This document shows, in pieces, positions 24,242-40,579 of a stretch of 64,000 bases of DNA. A program made the translations under genes and the position numbers. Position 1 is the stretch's first letter, and every line of letters starts with the position of its first letter. The stretch comes from Benincasa hispida (Eukaryota; Streptophyta; Magnoliopsida; Cucurbitales; Cucurbitaceae): contig NC_052350.1 of NCBI RefSeq assembly GCF_009727055.1, positions 768,795 through 832,794 of the forward strand, read 5' to 3'. The notes under the pieces were generated by a model. It saw nothing but the letters and a program-made list of their open reading frames with translations. It was not told the origin of the DNA and made no database searches.

Positions 24242-24940
24242 CCTATGAAGCATAGATACTTCATGTGAGGTAAAGAATTCGTATCAGACACGTATCGGAT
24301 ATTGATACTTCCAGATACTTCCTAATACGTATCTGACACGTGATTTGGCGTATCTATTTCTACGCATGCTTTTTTTAAAGGAAAAAGACAAGCAACTTAT
24401 CTAATCTTTCCCGATTTAAAACTAGACAACTTATTTAAAAAGCTCACTACTCGAATTCAAAACTAAAAGGAAAAAAAATAATTAAAAGCCAAACCTTAGA
24501 ATGGGGACAGATACAGATCCAAGCCGGAGAGCATTATAATGAATAAGGACCTATCTAATCTTCATCTTCACATTTGAGTCTCCCACAAAGTCCACCAAAA
24601 TAAAAATCATTTGGATATCTTCAACAATTCAATGAAGAAGTTCTTCGTTTATCTTCATACTTCTCCCTCTAATCTTCTTCTTCTTCTTTGTAAAATGAGT
24701 CACTTTTCTATTGCATTTTATTAACTATTGTACTTCAACATCTTAGATGTTGCTTTTTTATATTGTAGTTTAGTGTTTGCATTCTATGTATGCTAAATTT
24801 ATCTATATCCTAGATTTTTTTAAGGAAAAAAAATGTATCTTCAATGTATCATATTTTAGAAATATATACATTAAAATGACGTATCTTTAGATGTATCTGT
24901 ATCTTAATTTTTTAGAAATTGACGAATCGTGCTTCATAGG
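24242..24940. mobile_element. MITE-like element with CCTATGAAGCA terminal inverted repeats
   Basis: CCTATGAAGCA at 24242-24252 is repeated inverted (TGCTTCATAGG) at 24930-24940. The inside is AT-rich and non-coding, with repeated GTATC/GATAC words. The flanks on both sides contain 'ttgctgc/ttgcaac'-type sequence that looks like an older repeat, so this may be nested. No clear target duplication was found. A related element lies at 53514-54305. Confidence 0.6.
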
Positions 24941-25154
24941 TTGCAGTGATTCTTAAATGTTGCTCACGATTTTTTTTAACCATTGAAAATTAAGCAGCGG
25001 TTTATTCTAATTGTCGCATTATGAGAGGAAAACTATTATAATAAGATTGACTATTGAAGTCAATAAGATGACAAAGAGTGATGTGACATTACATTGTGAT
25101 GACCTTAACCTCATATCATGGTGCCGCACGGTTGGATATTGTAATTAAAGTGTG

Positions 25155-25218
25155 GGGTAGGGAAATCGAACTTCTGACTTCGAAGTCGATAGTACAAGCA
25201 CTATGCTAGTTGAGCTAC
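25155..25218 (-). repeat. tRNA-like (SINE-type) remnant 1
   Basis: On the minus strand, GTAGCTCAACTAGCATAGTGC resembles a pol III A box, and AAGTTCGATTTCC resembles a B box at tRNA spacing. It lacks an acceptor stem and a foldable anticodon arm, so it is not a tRNA gene. Confidence 0.45.
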
Positions 25219-25620
25219 GTTCATGTTGACAAAAATTGTGTGAATATCATAAAGACATATTGAAACGGTATTTTTGGTATGACTCCAGCGATATTTAAAA
25301 TCGTTGTAATAAACCTCTCGACACTGTCTTTGCCATAGACTATTAAAGAGGAAAAAAAAAACTTGCTATAGACTATTATTATTATTTGTGTAGAAGATGC
25401 TTGAATGTCTAAAACGGTCAAACGTTCAAAAGCCTTAAGTCATGAATGTTCGAAAGTTTGATAATTTTTGTATTATATCTCGAGAGCATTATAGTAATCA
25501 TAGAGCAACATTCATTCTATTAGTAGTGTTAATATAGATGACTTCAATGAAAATCATATTATGATTACATACTGCCTATATAAATGGGTTCAAAGAAATT
25601 CAATTTCTTTTACGATTGAG

Positions 25621-25688
25621 GTTCATTGTGATTGACACATTAATGAAATTTTTGGTTCATTGTGATTGACACATTAATGAAATTTTTT
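25621..25688. repeat. 34-bp tandem duplication
   Basis: The unit beginning GTTCATTGTGATTGACAC occurs twice in direct succession and is essentially identical. Confidence 0.85.
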
Positions 25689-25943
25689 AGGATAGTAATA
25701 ATATACATAAAGGTGACTAAAAAACATGGGTTTGAAGGACCCACGGCCCCACCTACCTAACTCGCGACTAACTAATTTCAAATATGGGTTTGAAGGATAC
25801 CACCTACCAGCTTAATCATACTAAGTAAAAGAAATAAAAAATAAAATCAATTAAAATAAAGTTTAAAAAGTTTTTTTTTCCTTGCAGCAATGCGTGCCGT
25901 CCAAGCATACTTGCTTTAATAATTTTTTAATATAATAAATATA

Positions 25944-26009
25944 GGTGGAGAGTTGAGTTTCCAACCTCTAGAGACGAAGCAGATGTCAATATCACTAAAC
26001 TGAGTTCAC
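25944..26009 (-). repeat. tRNA-like (SINE-type) remnant 2
   Basis: On the minus strand it starts GTGAACTCAGTTTAGTGATATT and ends GAGGTTGGAAACTCAACTC. This has the same layout as 25155-25218, but the B box is decayed. Confidence 0.35.
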
Positions 26010-28017
26010 TTTAGCATATTTATCTTGATAATTAAAACTTAAAAATGTATGTAATATGTCATCCAATTCTCGATTTTGTATTTAATAAAATCATAACCTA
26101 CTAGATATTTTTCGAGAATGTATTAAAAAAGTGAAAGAATATGATTTAATTTCGAGTCTAATAGATTCGTAATTTTTTTTCCATCTTAAATTTAGTCAAG
26201 AATATGTTAGACATCAAATCAAACATAAAGAAATTTAATAAATATTTTTTAATGTTAGATATTTATCAAATGCAAAATTAAAATTGAATAAGCCTTTTTA
26301 GAAGTCTTATATTTAGTAATGGCTAAAAATGTTTGTGGTGTCTATGAGGATTTTAGAAAGAGATAAAAGAGAGATAGAGAGAACCGAAGAAACATTAGAG
26401 AATTAAAATAGGATTTCTCAACATTATAAACGTGAGGAAAGGAAACCTAAATACAAAGTACTATGGGTCTAATGGGCTTTTACATATAAAATAACCTAAC
26501 TAAATAATATCCAAAAGCTAAACCTATTATTTTAATATTAAATATTATTATATATACTTTAACAGTGTCTAAATTTACATGAAAGTAAAAACTTAGCCAT
26601 AGAACTTTAATGTGTAACAATTTAGTTTGTATAATTTATAACTACTAATAATCTATTGTCAAAAAAAATTAAGTTAAAAAGTCAACTTGATCTGTGTACT
26701 ATAAAATTTGTTTCATTTTAATCCTTGTAATTTCAATTGTTCAATATTAGTCCTAGACTCATAGGACATTAAAAAAAGAAAGTGGTTCCCGTAGTTTAAT
26801 TTAAAGAAACTAAATTGGCAAATATGAGTGGAGTTCAACTAATATAAAACTTGTAATTATCAACTTTGAGATTAGAGACTCGATTCCTCTACTATCAATT
26901 TTGTAAATAAAAATAATAATAATAAATAAATCGTTAAAAAATTAAGAGTATGTAGACCAAAATTGTTACAATTTTTTTTAATTAAGCTATGCTCAAAATT
27001 AAAATTTGATTACAAAAGATTTTTTTTAATATAATTATTAGAGTAGTTATTTTGTAAGTTTTCCTTTTTTATATATATAGAGGACCCAAATTTGATTGTA
27101 CTAATATCAAATGGCCCAGATTCTGGAATACAATAAAAACTAAATTTTTTATTACATCAAAAAGCACTAATCAACCTTAAATCCCTTAGAGCCCATTTAC
27201 GATTCTGGCATCACACCCATTACAAATTGTTGAGACCCCAAACGCGATTTTAAGGTACATCAAAACTTCTATAAAAATACAAATTCTCACTCATTATTAA
27301 AATTCCGTAACCTTATGACTTTTCTCAAATGTGAAATCACTCTTGAGGTCTCATCAATTCTCGATGGATGATACCTACGACTGCGAATCAACAATTTAAC
27401 ATTGGTCACTATTAAAGATGTCCATTTAACCGACAAGTCCTGAACGGTAATCTCCAATTAGACGAGGAATGAGAGGAGGGCGCGGGGAAACTTTTCTCCC
27501 TGATGGCTAAACAAAACATAGTTCTTGCCCCCAATCCCATCTCCACTATGATCAGCTTAATCAATCAATTAATTAATTACTTATTATACACACATGTGTA
27601 TACACACAAAGCTTTGATTTTTTAAAGAAAATCGTTATAAAACTATGCTTGTAATAATAAAGTTTTAATTTTAGAAATTATGAAATTAAATATTTTAATT
27701 ATATTTTCACATAAAATACTATTGTTTTTAGTAAGAAATTTCATAGTGTTTCTTTTGGATAAAAAAGAAATAATTCATTTAATATATAAAATTTGATTAA
27801 AATTGAGAATAGATTTAAAAGTAGTTGAAAATGAATAAATTAGAAAGAATATCAAAAGAAAATTTTTTTCCAATAAGGAATCTGATCCCGAAAAATTCCC
27901 CACCCCAATTCTTGTGAAGGATTGCATGGGGACGGAGAATGACATAGGGGTGGGGAAGCCTTCCTCGTCGTCCATCCTACCCATAAACATCTCTAATCAT
28001 TACTATGTAACATAGAA
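26010..28017. other. AT-rich intergenic region upstream of ENO1
   Basis: I see no gene. Long A/T runs and short open frames on both strands lack protein-like composition. The region ends at the low-complexity tract beside the ENO1 promoter. Confidence 0.5.
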
Positions 28018-28054
28018 AGAAAGAAAGAAAGAAAAAAAAAAAAAAAAAAAAAAA
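28018..28054. repeat. (GAAA)n and poly-A tract
   Basis: A short GAAA microsatellite runs into a poly-A run of about 20 bases, about 265 bp upstream of the ENO1 start codon. Confidence 0.9.
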
Positions 28055-28317
28055 ACTATTTTTCATTATTTTCAAAATTCCAGTGATTTGATATTAGTAA
28101 AATCAAAAAAAATCAAATTTAGGTCATGCCTACAAAAATTTCAATTAAATTAGCCCCACCTAACCGGAGTGTCCAAATGTCCATTGTCCAGTGAGCGTCG
28201 CTTTCAGTATTCTCGTCGCCAATTCCCAACAACCACGCTGCTCTTCCTGCTGGCTGCTACTCTGCTTTGAACGCCCTTTTNCACTCCCCATTTCCATTTC
28301 TCTGCATCAAGACTTCC

Positions 28318-31494
<3,177 letters not shown>

Positions 31495-32183
31495 GAGATA
31501 AAAAGTTCAAGGGGACTGTTAATGTATCAATTTTAGGCGGAAGAGTGGCTTGATAGAAGAAAATGTGGAGGATTTCTGCAGAAATAATATGCTGAACTTT
31601 TCGGTCCAAGGTGTTGGAATCTGACATAGTACAAAGTTGATTTTGAGTGTTACCATGAGAGTATTTAAATTTTTTGTTTTGAACTATTCGTTTCAAAATA
31701 ATACAGTGCTTTGTTTCCCAAACTACCTGGGGTTCTCTTAGTTTCAAAGCTTATTCCATACGGCCCAAATATCAGAAGTTTGATTAGTTCATCTAAAGTA
31801 TGTCATCAAACATTGAGCAGATAAAAAATACTGCTAAAACTTAACCATTCACTCAAGACAGTTCAAATCGGAACAACTGACAGTAATCAACTAAAAGTAG
31901 GTATCTACTTCCAAAAGAAAATGTAAAAGCAGGAATCATTTTCACACGATGAATAACTGCTTGCACCTATATTTATCAGTTTCCAAGGTAAAACATACAA
32001 CTGAGTGAAGCTTCTACATTACATCAATACTGTGCCTAAGAGTATATAGGAGTATAATCAGCATAAAAGACACTGTAAGAAACAAATTCCTTTAAAAGAG
32101 TAAATCTAGTAAAACGATGGGTAGAAGCAGCTTTCCTGGTAGACCTTGGAAGAAGCTCAATAATTCCACAGATCAGTCGATGC
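31495..32183. other. Convergent intergenic spacer between ENO1 and the cysteine oxidase gene
   Basis: These 689 bp lie between the two stop codons and should hold both 3' UTRs and both polyadenylation regions. I see no other gene or repeat. Confidence 0.7.
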
Positions 32184-35100
32184 CTAAATTTCAATTCCGG
32201 GACCAGCATACATCCCAGGTCGCATATATAGATCATCAGGGGTCTCGATTTTTGCAAGCCAAGCATAATCTTCTACTTCTTCATCGTTAAGATTGGGTTT
32301 GGATTCTATAGCTGATTTTTGCAAGCCACTGTGAGTGAGATTTGTTGATTTAAATAAAAAGCATAAAGAAGAAAAGTTTACTTACAAATAGTTGAGTATG
32401 GATAATCATGGTAGTATGTACATCTTCTTCCTTTATCTTCGTTATAAGGAGGCGAAAGAACATCAAGCACGGCACAAGGTGAAACTGCAGTGAAACAATG
32501 CAGATTACCTCCAGTTTTTGGGTACAAAACTGATGTTGCACTTGATGCGGTTAGAACTTTATCAACTGCTAACTTAGCCAACCTTGCTGGAAAAAAAGAT
32601 CTCTTTTAGTTTTTTTGTTTTTGGGTTTGGGTGCGTTCATCACAAGTAATCCAATAATTGGAATTCAAAATGTAGCAAAAGGATGCATTCTCTCGGTGCC
32701 TAACAATGTACATGAAACTCTTGATATCGAGTTTGAGTAGAATATGGAATATCACGTTGCCAACAACATCAGTCATTTATATATGTGTGTGTGTTTTTCT
32801 AAAGAAAAAGGAAAATATGAGCTAAAAACTGGTATCCCATTTTTGTTTAATACCACCAAGCAAGGGAAATGCAAGCCAGCATGCATAACCTGCTCATCTG
32901 TGACAGAGTGAAAAATTGTTGCGGCAGTCGTTTCAGCCAAAAACAAAGAATGGGGAATAGTGAGTTGCAGTTAGAAGAAAATGCCCAAAGGCCAAGGTAT
33001 ATCAATGGTATCTTGAATATTTCAAACGATCGTCTAAGCATAGATTCAGTCAACTGCACAATAATCTACCATTGTTTTTTCTGATATTGGACTCATGGTC
33101 ACAGTTGAAAATTATAGATGCTCAAGAGTGTTCATAATGTTATGCAGTGATATTCCAATCTAGCAAAAGTTCATTTTATTCTGAAAGCGAAAACCAAGAC
33201 CAGTACATGTAATCTAGAAACTATGGAAGTAAGAATTGTAGACAACCATCAAGCCAAAATTAAAATGATACATTACTATTCATTGATTGTTTATGACGAT
33301 CCTGAAAACAAGTTGGAAATGGAAATCAAACCTGGAAAATAAGTAGAGCCCTTGCTTTCCTGAATGAAGGGAGGTTCAACCCAGTCATAGGCTTTTACAT
33401 GAAGAGAACCATAGAGAACTTTGCTGAACACAGTCATCCCAGGATGGTCATGAAGCGGGATGACGGAAGAAGTTGGAAAGCAGAAGATACATATCTGCAT
33501 CGTGACATTTCAGTACATTCATAAGCATTCTTATCACAGCAAGGGCTTCAAAAACAACTAACAGAAACCCATGCCTAGAGTCAATCAAAGATACAGTTGC
33601 TGGTAATTTTGACACTAACTTCTCCAAATAAGCAGATGGACAACTAGCTCATAGAGTGTTAAAATTCAAAATGTAATCATTTCTCAGGTGTAAGAACTAA
33701 GAACAGAATATTACCCATGCCTCAGGTTTTTCTCCCTAAATAAAACTCAACAATGAATATTGTATAACCAAAATCCTGCGCTCCAAAATTTTTCCCTAGA
33801 AATTAAAATAAAAAATTCTCTGAATCCAAATTTCTTATTACTGAACAATGAATGAATGCAACCGTTTGAGAAAAGGGATGCATGGGACTGACCGTAAAAC
33901 TTTCACATTCAAATATGTCAACATATGTTATTGGTTGAGCCCATCGAGCTATCCTATTCAATTGGCTCAGTCCAAAAAGCCCATGCCCTCGGTCGTCATC
34001 AACATTCTCTTCTTTAAGCCCAACATCGCCCGGGCCAACTGTGTCTGTGAATAGAGCATAGGCATACAACTGGGATGTGTCAAAAGAGTGGAGTCTAATG
34101 CAGCACATAATGTAGTATGTCCTGCTTGAAGAAGACTTTAGTTTCTGGAATAATATTCTTTAGAACAGCAAAAGAAAACACACAAAAGAACATCATAATA
34201 ATCGATTGTCGTGTAATAAATCATTCCTCGGAGTCGGGGATAAGCAAATAGAAGCATATACTCTCGTACATTGATTGAAATCTCCAATAATCATTGTTTG
34301 CAATTGTACCAGGAATTGCAGATATAGTAACTAGAGGCAACATCAATACGTGACCATATTTTCACTCCAAAAAATTAAATACCTATCATTGCAGATATAC
34401 TTTACACATACCTTATCCAAATTCTAAACTATTATTGGCCTTTTAACTGAAGATTGAAGAACAACTGAAATTGCTCATGACTGGAAATTCAAGACCATTT
34501 GAACTTTGATGAGAAACATGCAATTTCTATTCCACAAATCAAAGTTAAGGGAATGAGTAAAGTAACTTGTATGAAGAAAGTTATGTCTATAAATCCCAAA
34601 TTAATGCCACTAAATGCCATTGCTCATGTGGAAAACAAGAGATGTCTATGTACACTTCACGGCTTGTAAATTTATATCGAAATAATTAAAGATAATATAA
34701 CAACCTCACAGCCAAATTAAACAATATATCCAAGCCAGAAGCAATTAAAGCACATGGGTTTCAGAAATTCCCAAATGACAGAGCAATTCAGTTAACTGTT
34801 AAATGATTCAAATCTCAATTTAACCACCAAAAATAAGCAAACCCAGAATGAATTACTTGAATTTTGAACCCCAGATGAGAAATTAAGCAAGAATCACGAG
34901 AAGAAACAAAAGGGTTGTTTGAAGATCAAAGATAGAATATAATGCAGTATAAATTTCAAAGAAAGGCAGAGAAATTACCCATAAGGGAACATAGATTCTG
35001 GATAGTTTGAGAAGAAAGTGGAGAGTTGGCGGGAGTTAAGGTCTTCTTACAAAGGTCGTAGATAGCCTGAATTTTGGAGCTCTTCTTGTGGCTCATGCTC

Positions 35101-35192
35101 AAGAACCGAAGAAACACTGAGCAATCGACCGTGTTTTGCAACAATAGCCTGATCTTATCCGTCGCTTTTTGGGTTTTTGAGAACATTTTCAA
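32184..35192 (-). CDS. PCO: Plant cysteine oxidase (PCO/ADO family thiol dioxygenase)
   Basis: Uses O2 to oxidise N-terminal cysteine of substrates such as group VII ERF transcription factors, marking them for the Arg/Cys N-degron pathway; it acts as an oxygen sensor. Five coding exons on the minus strand: 35192-34979, 34044-33893, 33494-33332, 32586-32386 and 32311-32184, all GT-AG, giving 285 residues. The PCO_ADO cupin core reads DTVGPGDVGL, ITYVDIFECESF, IPLHDHPGMTVFSKVLYGSLHVKAYDW and YPKTGGNLHCF. The iron-binding histidines would be H137, H139 and H206, all present. The C-terminus ends PDDLYMRPGMYAGPGIEI. The first 32 residues are not family-like; ATG 35096 (MSHKKSSKIQAIYDLC) gives a 253-residue form that fits the usual PCO start better. 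The isoform class (PCO1-3 or PCO4-5) is not settled. Confidence 0.93.
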
Positions 35193-37430
35193 ATCAACAA
35201 AAAGATAAAATGCAAAATTCGGATTTTAGAATGTGATTATGAATACCGGCACATATCGCAGCCGTCTGCTTTTACGCGCGATGATGTAATTAACCTGAAG
35301 CAAATATTATTTTGTAAAAAATATAATAATTTATATTTTAAATAGTTTTAATTTAATTTTTAATTATGCCCTAGACTTTCAATATTTCATTTTTCACTAT
35401 AACTTTTGTCCAAAAAAAAAAAGAAAAAAAAAAAGCCTAGTAGAGTTCTCTTTTTATTTAGATAAAAAGAAAAATAGATGTGATGTAAAAATTGAAAAAA
35501 CATACGTGACATCATTTATAACATTGTTTATGTAAATTATTGTAGTAGTTGATGTGTGTAATTTGTATTTTATGATATTTTTAGATGAAATAAATAGTAA
35601 TGATATCTTTTTTTAGGGAAAAAGTAATGATGATCGTAGTATTCTTCGTTGTTGTAAATAATTTTATGTGTCACACTTAAGTTTGTCATATTTTTTATTA
35701 TGTCAATTTTTATAATATATTTTATTATAAAATATATTTTTTTGAATCATTTCAAAGTTGAGAATTTTTTTTTTACAAATTTCAAATATAAAAATAAAAA
35801 CGTTTTAAAGTGTGGGAGATGAATACCTCAAAATACTTTAAAATCCAAGAGAAGATTATCTTTACTATATTAAAAGGCTGGATAGAATTTTTCACTTTTC
35901 TCTTTGCCCCTACCTTTTTTATTAATATCTATTTTACCTTCACTTATACCTTTCACACCTCATGACAAAATCCTAACAATATAATAAGATATTTTTCTTA
36001 TTTTAATTTTACGTTCATTTTTAACCTAAAATTTTTGAAACCTTATGTCTCAAACCTTTGGAGAAAAAACTACCTCTTTATAAAAAGATCAATCACGAAT
36101 CAAATCATTTTCAACCAAACACACTTTTATGCAAATCTACAAAGGGGGCTATATCTCTTCTAATAATCAAGGTAATCACCAATTTTTGTATTTGTTTTCT
36201 TTTAGGAATTTTGATATTTTTAGTGTAACACCACATATGTTTATAATGGTTAGTTCTCAAATTTATTCTCTTTGCAACTCTATGGCAAGGAGGCTTCAAT
36301 TATGGATGGTATTCAAAATATGGATGTTGGAATTGAGATTGTCTACTATATCCATTCTCCCTTTTTGATGTTTTGATCGGTAAAGAGGTGAGGATTGAGA
36401 GATTTGAGGAATCGATGGTAATACATGAGAACACATTGCAATCTAGATAGTGAGTTCTTGGGAATCTTTCATATGCTTTTCTCTATATTTGTTGTAAGTT
36501 CTCTCTCCCTTGTTTCTTATGTTTGATGACTTCAATTTCATGGAAAGCCTTTATTATTATAATTATATATGCCAATTAGAGTTTTTTAGTATTTATATAT
36601 ATATTCTCTTCCAATCATAGTAATAAAGTGAGAATCAAGATGAAGAAAAAATTTGAGAAAGTAGGGCAGAGAGATATGAACAAGATAATTAGGAAAAGAT
36701 GGAGATATGAAGAGAAGAGTTAGAAAATATGTAGGGAGAAATTATTCAATTAATTTAATATTATCATTTTCTTTTTCAAAATCTTGTTGTATATTCCTAT
36801 AAATTTCCTTCTATTTGTTATTGTCAGAGTAAATATATGGTGTACAATCAACTAATACAAGAGTATGTTAATGGATCATTTTTCCACTTTCCTTACATTA
36901 ATAAAATAGAATACTTTTTTTATTTCCTTTTAGTGTTCCTTTGATTTTTTGTTTTTAAGTCGTTCCCTTAACAACGTATTAAACAAACTTAATCTTCTGA
37001 AATTGAGAATGGAAATCTACTTTATAAAATAATATTTTTTAATTATTCTCTTAGAAATCAATGATATTCGAGATGTGGAATAAAAAAAGAAAAAATATAG
37101 AAGATAGAGATATGAACACGAAAATTTATAGAAAAATTGAGATATGGAGGGAGGGGTTAGAAAATATTTAGAGAGAGATTACTAATATTAATTTGATCTT
37201 TCTTTCTTTTTTCGAATTAATTCTATAATATAAATTTTTTCCTATTTATTGTTGCCATAATAAATTTATGGCGTGATGCAAGGTATGTTACTCGACTCTT
37301 TTTTCCTTTTTTAGTTAACAAATAAAATAATTTTATGATTATTCCCTAATACAAGGTATATTTTCTCCTATTTTAATTATTCTTTTTACTTTTTTTTTTA
37401 CAATTTTGTGAATTAGAAATTAAAGGATAA
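35193..37430. other. AT-rich intergenic region upstream of the PCO gene
   Basis: I see no gene. Long poly-T/poly-A runs and a few open frames of 60-80 codons without recognisable motifs are present. The minus-strand promoter and 5' UTR of the PCO gene should begin at its right-hand edge, just above 35192. Confidence 0.5.
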
Positions 37431-37912
37431 AAGACCATGGATTCAAAAATCTGACAACCTGAACAATCCGGACTACTCAATCCAAGTTGTTGGGTTGAGT
37501 TAGTTTAGTTCTTGGATTGGGTTGGTTCTCGATTTGGCCCAACCAATCCAAATTATATATATATATTTCTCTTGGTTTAAAGTTTGAATATATTGATTTA
37601 ATGAATTTATGAATTTTTTATGTTTTTTTTAAAAATTGTTATGATATTTGTATTTGTTTAAAATTTGTAATAAATACCATAGATATTTGATTTTTAACAT
37701 TTGATTAGTGGATGAGTTTAAATATTTTTAATTAATAAGGAAAAATGTAAGTTATAACCCAACTATCCAATCCAACCCAACCCAACTCAAATTTTAAGGA
37801 TTGGGTTGGAGATCTTATTTGGGTCTTTTGGGTTGCTAACCCAACCAACTCAAATTTTCATGTTGGTCTAAAAAACACACTCAACCCAATCGAATCAATG
37901 TACACCCCTAAT
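37430..37912. mobile_element. MITE-like repeat rich in GGGTTGG/CCAACCC
   Basis: Inverted blocks of (T)GGGTTGG and CCAACCCAA pair across the segment. The right end reads GTACACCCCTAA, whose reverse complement TTAGGGGTGTAC matches the terminal repeat style of the hAT MITE at 54390-54978. The left terminus is not recognisable. Confidence 0.5.
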
Positions 37913-38692
37913 AAAAAGTAACTTTTGTAAAAATAAATAAATAAATAATCAACAAATTTTTTTCCCTTCAAACAAGAAGGTTCATTTAAAAAATTATATA
38001 AAAATTTGACTTTTATTTGTTTTCCCCTCCTAAATCCCTTTGAAAATTTATAAAGGATTACTCCATTCATTAAAAATTAAGATATGTTATTTTGTCACTT
38101 TTATGTCAATATTATTTCACAAATTTTGTTCACATCATATTTTAATTTTTTTAATTCATATATTTTTATATATTATTCTCTCTTTATACTTTTAAATTCC
38201 ATATTAACTATTAAATTTTAAATTCAATTATAAGTATTCATTCAAAAAATTTAGTTTACTTTAAAAATTCTTAAAAAATTTCAACAACATTAAAAATACT
38301 AACTTGAAACAAGAAATATATAATTTTTTACACTATTTTTAAATCATTTTCAGGTTAAATATTTACTAATTAAACTTAATAAAAGTTGAATCAATTTTAT
38401 AATAAAAAAATTAAATCGCAATTTAAAATTTAATAAATAAATTTGTCAAAAAAATGCATCTCCTAACTAGATAAAATTAAAATTAAAAAAAAAAAAAAAA
38501 GAAAAAAAAAGTACTTTTAGACTTCGGGATTTCAGCAAGGAAGTAAGCTCAATGTTACTTCAATTAGTTTTTGAAGGGTAGATGTTGTATATTATTAATC
38601 TTCCTCCTTGAAAAGAATAAACTTAAAACTTGTTTAAAGTTTATTTTCTCATATATTTTGATATATTTCTGCATTATTTTGCTCTTAAATGA

Positions 38693-40192
38693 CACTATAA
38701 GAAAAGAGATCTCTCCTAACGTTAAATATGACAACACCAACAATATCGTCAGAAAAAAGAGGAATTGTTGACAAGTAAAAGCCCTATCGCATTGTGAGCC
38801 TCTCCCAATGCTTATATATATGTCGTCGAGACAGGTGGCCTAAGCAACCAGTATATAAGGAACCGTCCAGGAAAAGGGTCATAAACGACCAATTTAGCAC
38901 CCCTCTACCGATAACCGACAGTAATGCATCCATCGACATAAGTGATTTATGTTGATGCCTAGAGATATCATCAGCAAAAGTAATCGAAATTTTGAAAGTT
39001 TATAAGTTTAGATGGTGCATCTTTGTCTTAAATGTGGGGTGAGATTTTTTGTCTTAAATGTTGGATGAAATGTTGTTTGAAAGTTTATAAGTTTAGATGT
39101 TGTATCTTTGTCTTAAACGTGGAATGAAATGTCCATTGAGATGTTTTTCGTCTTAAATATGGAGTGAGATAACTTGAAAATTTAGATATGTTGTTTAAAT
39201 TGTGGAGAGATGTTTTATACATTTTGTGTGTGTCAATTATATTTAAATTTTTAGTGTAAGTTGTTCTATTTCAATTGGAGAGTGAGAGAGTTCGTAAGTT
39301 TAGATATTTTTGTATTGATATACATATATGTCAAATTATTCTTTATGTGAAACTCAATAATAGTTGATCGATTGTGTTTTTTATACGTCTTTTGTTATTA
39401 AAGTTGTAGATTTAGCTTTTCTTTTTGTTTTTTTGTTTTTCAAGATCGACTTCATCGACAAGAAACTTTAATTTTCTGAATATTTTTGTAACTTTATTTT
39501 TATGTCAAACTTTTCCCAGGTGTTATGTAACTTTATTTCCATAAATTAGGTGTTGTATAAAACATGTATAAGACATATATGACAATATTGAATGAACTTG
39601 GACTTTATTTGAGGTATTTTGTTTGTTATTAGGTACAAATCAATTTGATCTAATAAAATTCTATGAAATAAAAAATAGGAATTTAATGCAACTTTTTATC
39701 GCAAAAATAGGCTTATGTGATGTCGAATTGTACTGTTTATCGGTCTATACAATCTATGTCGATGCCATACTTCTCATGTCAATATAAAATAATTGTCGAC
39801 AATATCAATAGGCGTCAACATATGATGACTATGTAGACGCGAGAAGTATGAGATCAACATAAAACAACTCCTGTCAGACAAATATTGCTACGTTGATGCC
39901 ATGCTCTGACCGTCGACCTATATGAACGGTTGATGTATCATATCAGTGTCGGTGTAGGATCCCTATGACGACGCCAAAAGTATGACATCAGCATAGGTCC
40001 AAGATAATTGGGTTTGATGTTGGAAAAACTCCTTACATTGACGTTGAGCCATTTAGCATCAGTAGTTCTTTTCTCAATGGATTTATGCCCATGGTTTCTC
40101 CCGATGGTCGGTTTGCGATGACATAAGTTCTTCCGATGAATTTTTTATCCACACCGATGCTTTTTGGTGAAAATGGCTTAATTCTTGTAGAG
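38693..40192. mobile_element. Non-autonomous CACTA-like element
   Basis: It starts CACTATAAGAAAAG and ends ...AATTCTTGTAGAG, an imperfect inverted pair matching the CACTACAAGAAA end of plant CACTA transposons; the final TG has become AG. The subterminal parts contain repeated 'gtcgac/gacgtc/gatgtcg'-like words in both orientations, usual for transposase-binding regions. There is no transposase. A 3-bp target duplication was not evident. Confidence 0.6.
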
Positions 40193-40579
40193 AAGAAAAG
40201 TAATATAGAAGTTGAAAGAGAAAAAAAGATTACAACACTTATCTAGTTGGATAAAATTAATAGTTGAGGATGAAAATCCATTGATTGGATGAGAAGTAGG
40301 AATAGCGTTTAATTATATTTTAATTCCCAGTAACAATCTATTTTGGTCCTAAACTTTCAAAATATTCATTTTGGTCCATGAACGTTTTCAATGTCTATTT
40401 TAGCCCTTGCACCTTTAAAAGCAACCACTTTGATCCTAACATTTTATTTTAATTTCAACAAATTAATAACAAAACTTAAAGTATATGTTTTTAACATGTT
40501 AACATTAATATATGTTCAAACTACCTTTATTAAATCGTGTAGTAAGCAAATTTTATGTGAAAATGTAATTAATATGATT

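Noticed and set aside
25155..25218. Functional tRNA gene
   Set aside because: A and B boxes are visible, but there is no acceptor stem and no proper anticodon arm.
35850..35890. Helitron-like 5' end ('atctttactatattaaaagg')
   Set aside because: There is no matching CTRR terminus with a hairpin, nor any Rep/helicase, so the similarity is too short.
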